Part shown: piece after piece, positions 6,080 to 6,292 of the stretch | Position numbering within the stretch: position 1 is the stretch's first letter | How the letters are laid out: each line of letters opens with the position of its first letter | DNA from: Citricoccus sp. WCRC_4 | Lineage (GTDB): Bacteria; Actinomycetota; Actinomycetes; Actinomycetales; Micrococcaceae | Reading direction: 5' to 3' | Length of the DNA stretch: 6,292 nucleotides | Assembly: GCA_026645375.1 (NCBI GenBank) | Contig: JAPFFX010000265.1 | Location: forward strand, 1-6,292 | Made by a program: the position numbers and the translations under genes | The notes under the pieces: generated by a model | Told to the model about the DNA's origin: nothing | Seen by the model: the letters and a program-made list of their open reading frames with translations, nothing else | Databases searched by the model: none

Positions 6080-6142
6080 TCCCGGCGATCCTGATGAACT
6101 CCCGTGATCCTCACGGAGACGCGTCCTGATCGCCGGGACTCC
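6076..6142. repeat. Nested inverted repeat: 15-bp perfect stem enclosing a second hairpin
   Basis: GGAGTCCCGGCGATC (6076-6090) is exactly complementary to 6128-6142. Between the arms, CCGTGA (6102-6107) and TCACGG (6111-6116) form an inner hairpin, extendable to 6099-6118 with one bulged C. Near-equal unpaired flanks (8 and 9 nt) make a long stem, internal loop and apical stem of 67 nt. It lies between two same-strand genes and most simply acts as a bidirectional or U-less terminator. A REP-like repeated palindrome, a mobile-element end or a structured small RNA are alternatives. The structure is read directly; the role is inferred. Confidence 0.65.
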
Positions 6143-6157
6143 CCCGCTCCCCCGGGC

Positions 6158-6187
6158 TGTCTCGCAGGCTTGCCGCGCCGTTAGCGT
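6158..6187 (+). promoter_or_regulatory. Candidate promoter of the alpha/beta hydrolase gene
   Basis: TAGCGT at 6182-6187 fits the actinobacterial -10 pattern TANNNT, and CTGTCT at 6158-6163 is a weak -35 at 18-bp spacing. Transcription would start near 6194, leaving a leader of about 33 nt. Position right after the large inverted repeat and just before the gene supports the call; the -35 is poor. Confidence 0.35.
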
Positions 6188-6226
6188 GAGAGCACCAGAC
6201 TCCCTGAGCCCGACAAGGAGTGAGCC

Positions 6227-6292
6227 ATGACGGAGCGGATGATCCAGGCCCGCGGCGTCGAGCTCTGCACCGAGCCCTTCGGCGATCCGGCG
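6227..6292 (+). CDS. Alpha/beta hydrolase, N-terminal fragment (partial)
   Basis: Only 22 codons are present before the window ends: MTERMIQARGVEL followed by CTEPFGDPA. This opening (a short strand ending in the GVEL type, then an xxFGDPA turn) is typical of alpha/beta hydrolases related to aclacinomycin methylesterase and similar esterases, in which the next segment is the beta strand leading to the oxyanion residues. No catalytic residues are inside the window, so activity and substrate cannot be stated. The ATG is preceded by AAGGAG (6215-6220) at six bases, a good ribosome binding site. ACTCC (6199-6203) could pair with GGAGT (6217-6221) and partly mask it. The gene lies on the same strand as the phosphoesterase, 194 bp downstream and beyond probable terminators, so it is likely independent. 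Confidence 0.72.
   Translation, partial: MTERMIQARGVELCTEPFGDPA

Noticed and set aside
1..6292. CRISPR array, tRNA/rRNA, insertion sequence or phage/defence cassette
   Set aside because: No regularly spaced repeats, tRNA-like cloverleaf, transposase or integrase motifs, or defence domains were seen. The repeats found are two-copy and local.

Overview
The window is high-GC DNA. Its compact gene packing, strong G/C third-position bias (which opens long shadow frames antisense to every real gene) and protein relatives suggest an actinobacterium, probably in or near the Micrococcaceae. The taxonomic placement is inference from composition and recalled families; no rRNA or tRNA is present to anchor it.

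Layout, left to right. (1) 1-496, minus: the first 165 codons of purH, the bifunctional AICAR transformylase/IMP cyclohydrolase of de novo purine synthesis. (2) 497-697: a 201-bp gap holding the purH leader and promoter region with two short tandem duplications, plus a hairpin just past the end of the next minus-strand gene. (3) 698-2452, minus: a CYTH-CHAD protein of 584 aa, a class linked to polyphosphate and organic-phosphate binding. A Gly/Ala/Pro/acidic insertion interrupts the end of its CYTH domain. (4) 2453-3894, plus: a divergently oriented MFS metabolite/H+ symporter (NiaP-like). Its body is intact, but its reading frame continues upstream of the first in-frame ATG with convincing N-terminal sequence and no ATG, GTG or TTG. 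(5) 3895-4181: a 287-bp gap with a perfect 9+9 bp palindrome and two pairs of direct repeats, ending in a strong ribosome binding site. (6) 4182-6032, plus: a secreted calcineurin-like metallophosphoesterase with an N-terminal SdrD-B-like domain, the catalytic domain and a C-terminal beta domain. (7) 6033-6226: a structured gap with a 15-bp perfect inverted repeat that encloses a second hairpin, then a promoter-like segment. (8) 6227-6292, plus: the first 22 codons of an alpha/beta hydrolase running off the window.

The genes do not form one obvious pathway. The CYTH-CHAD protein and the exported phosphoesterase both touch phosphate chemistry, but they are on opposite strands and separated by the transporter, so a link is speculative. 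I see no rRNA, tRNA, CRISPR array, transposase, phage gene or evident new multi-gene system. The points most worth checking are the missing start of the transporter, the nested inverted repeat after the phosphoesterase, the palindrome upstream of the phosphoesterase, and the tandem duplications in the purH leader.
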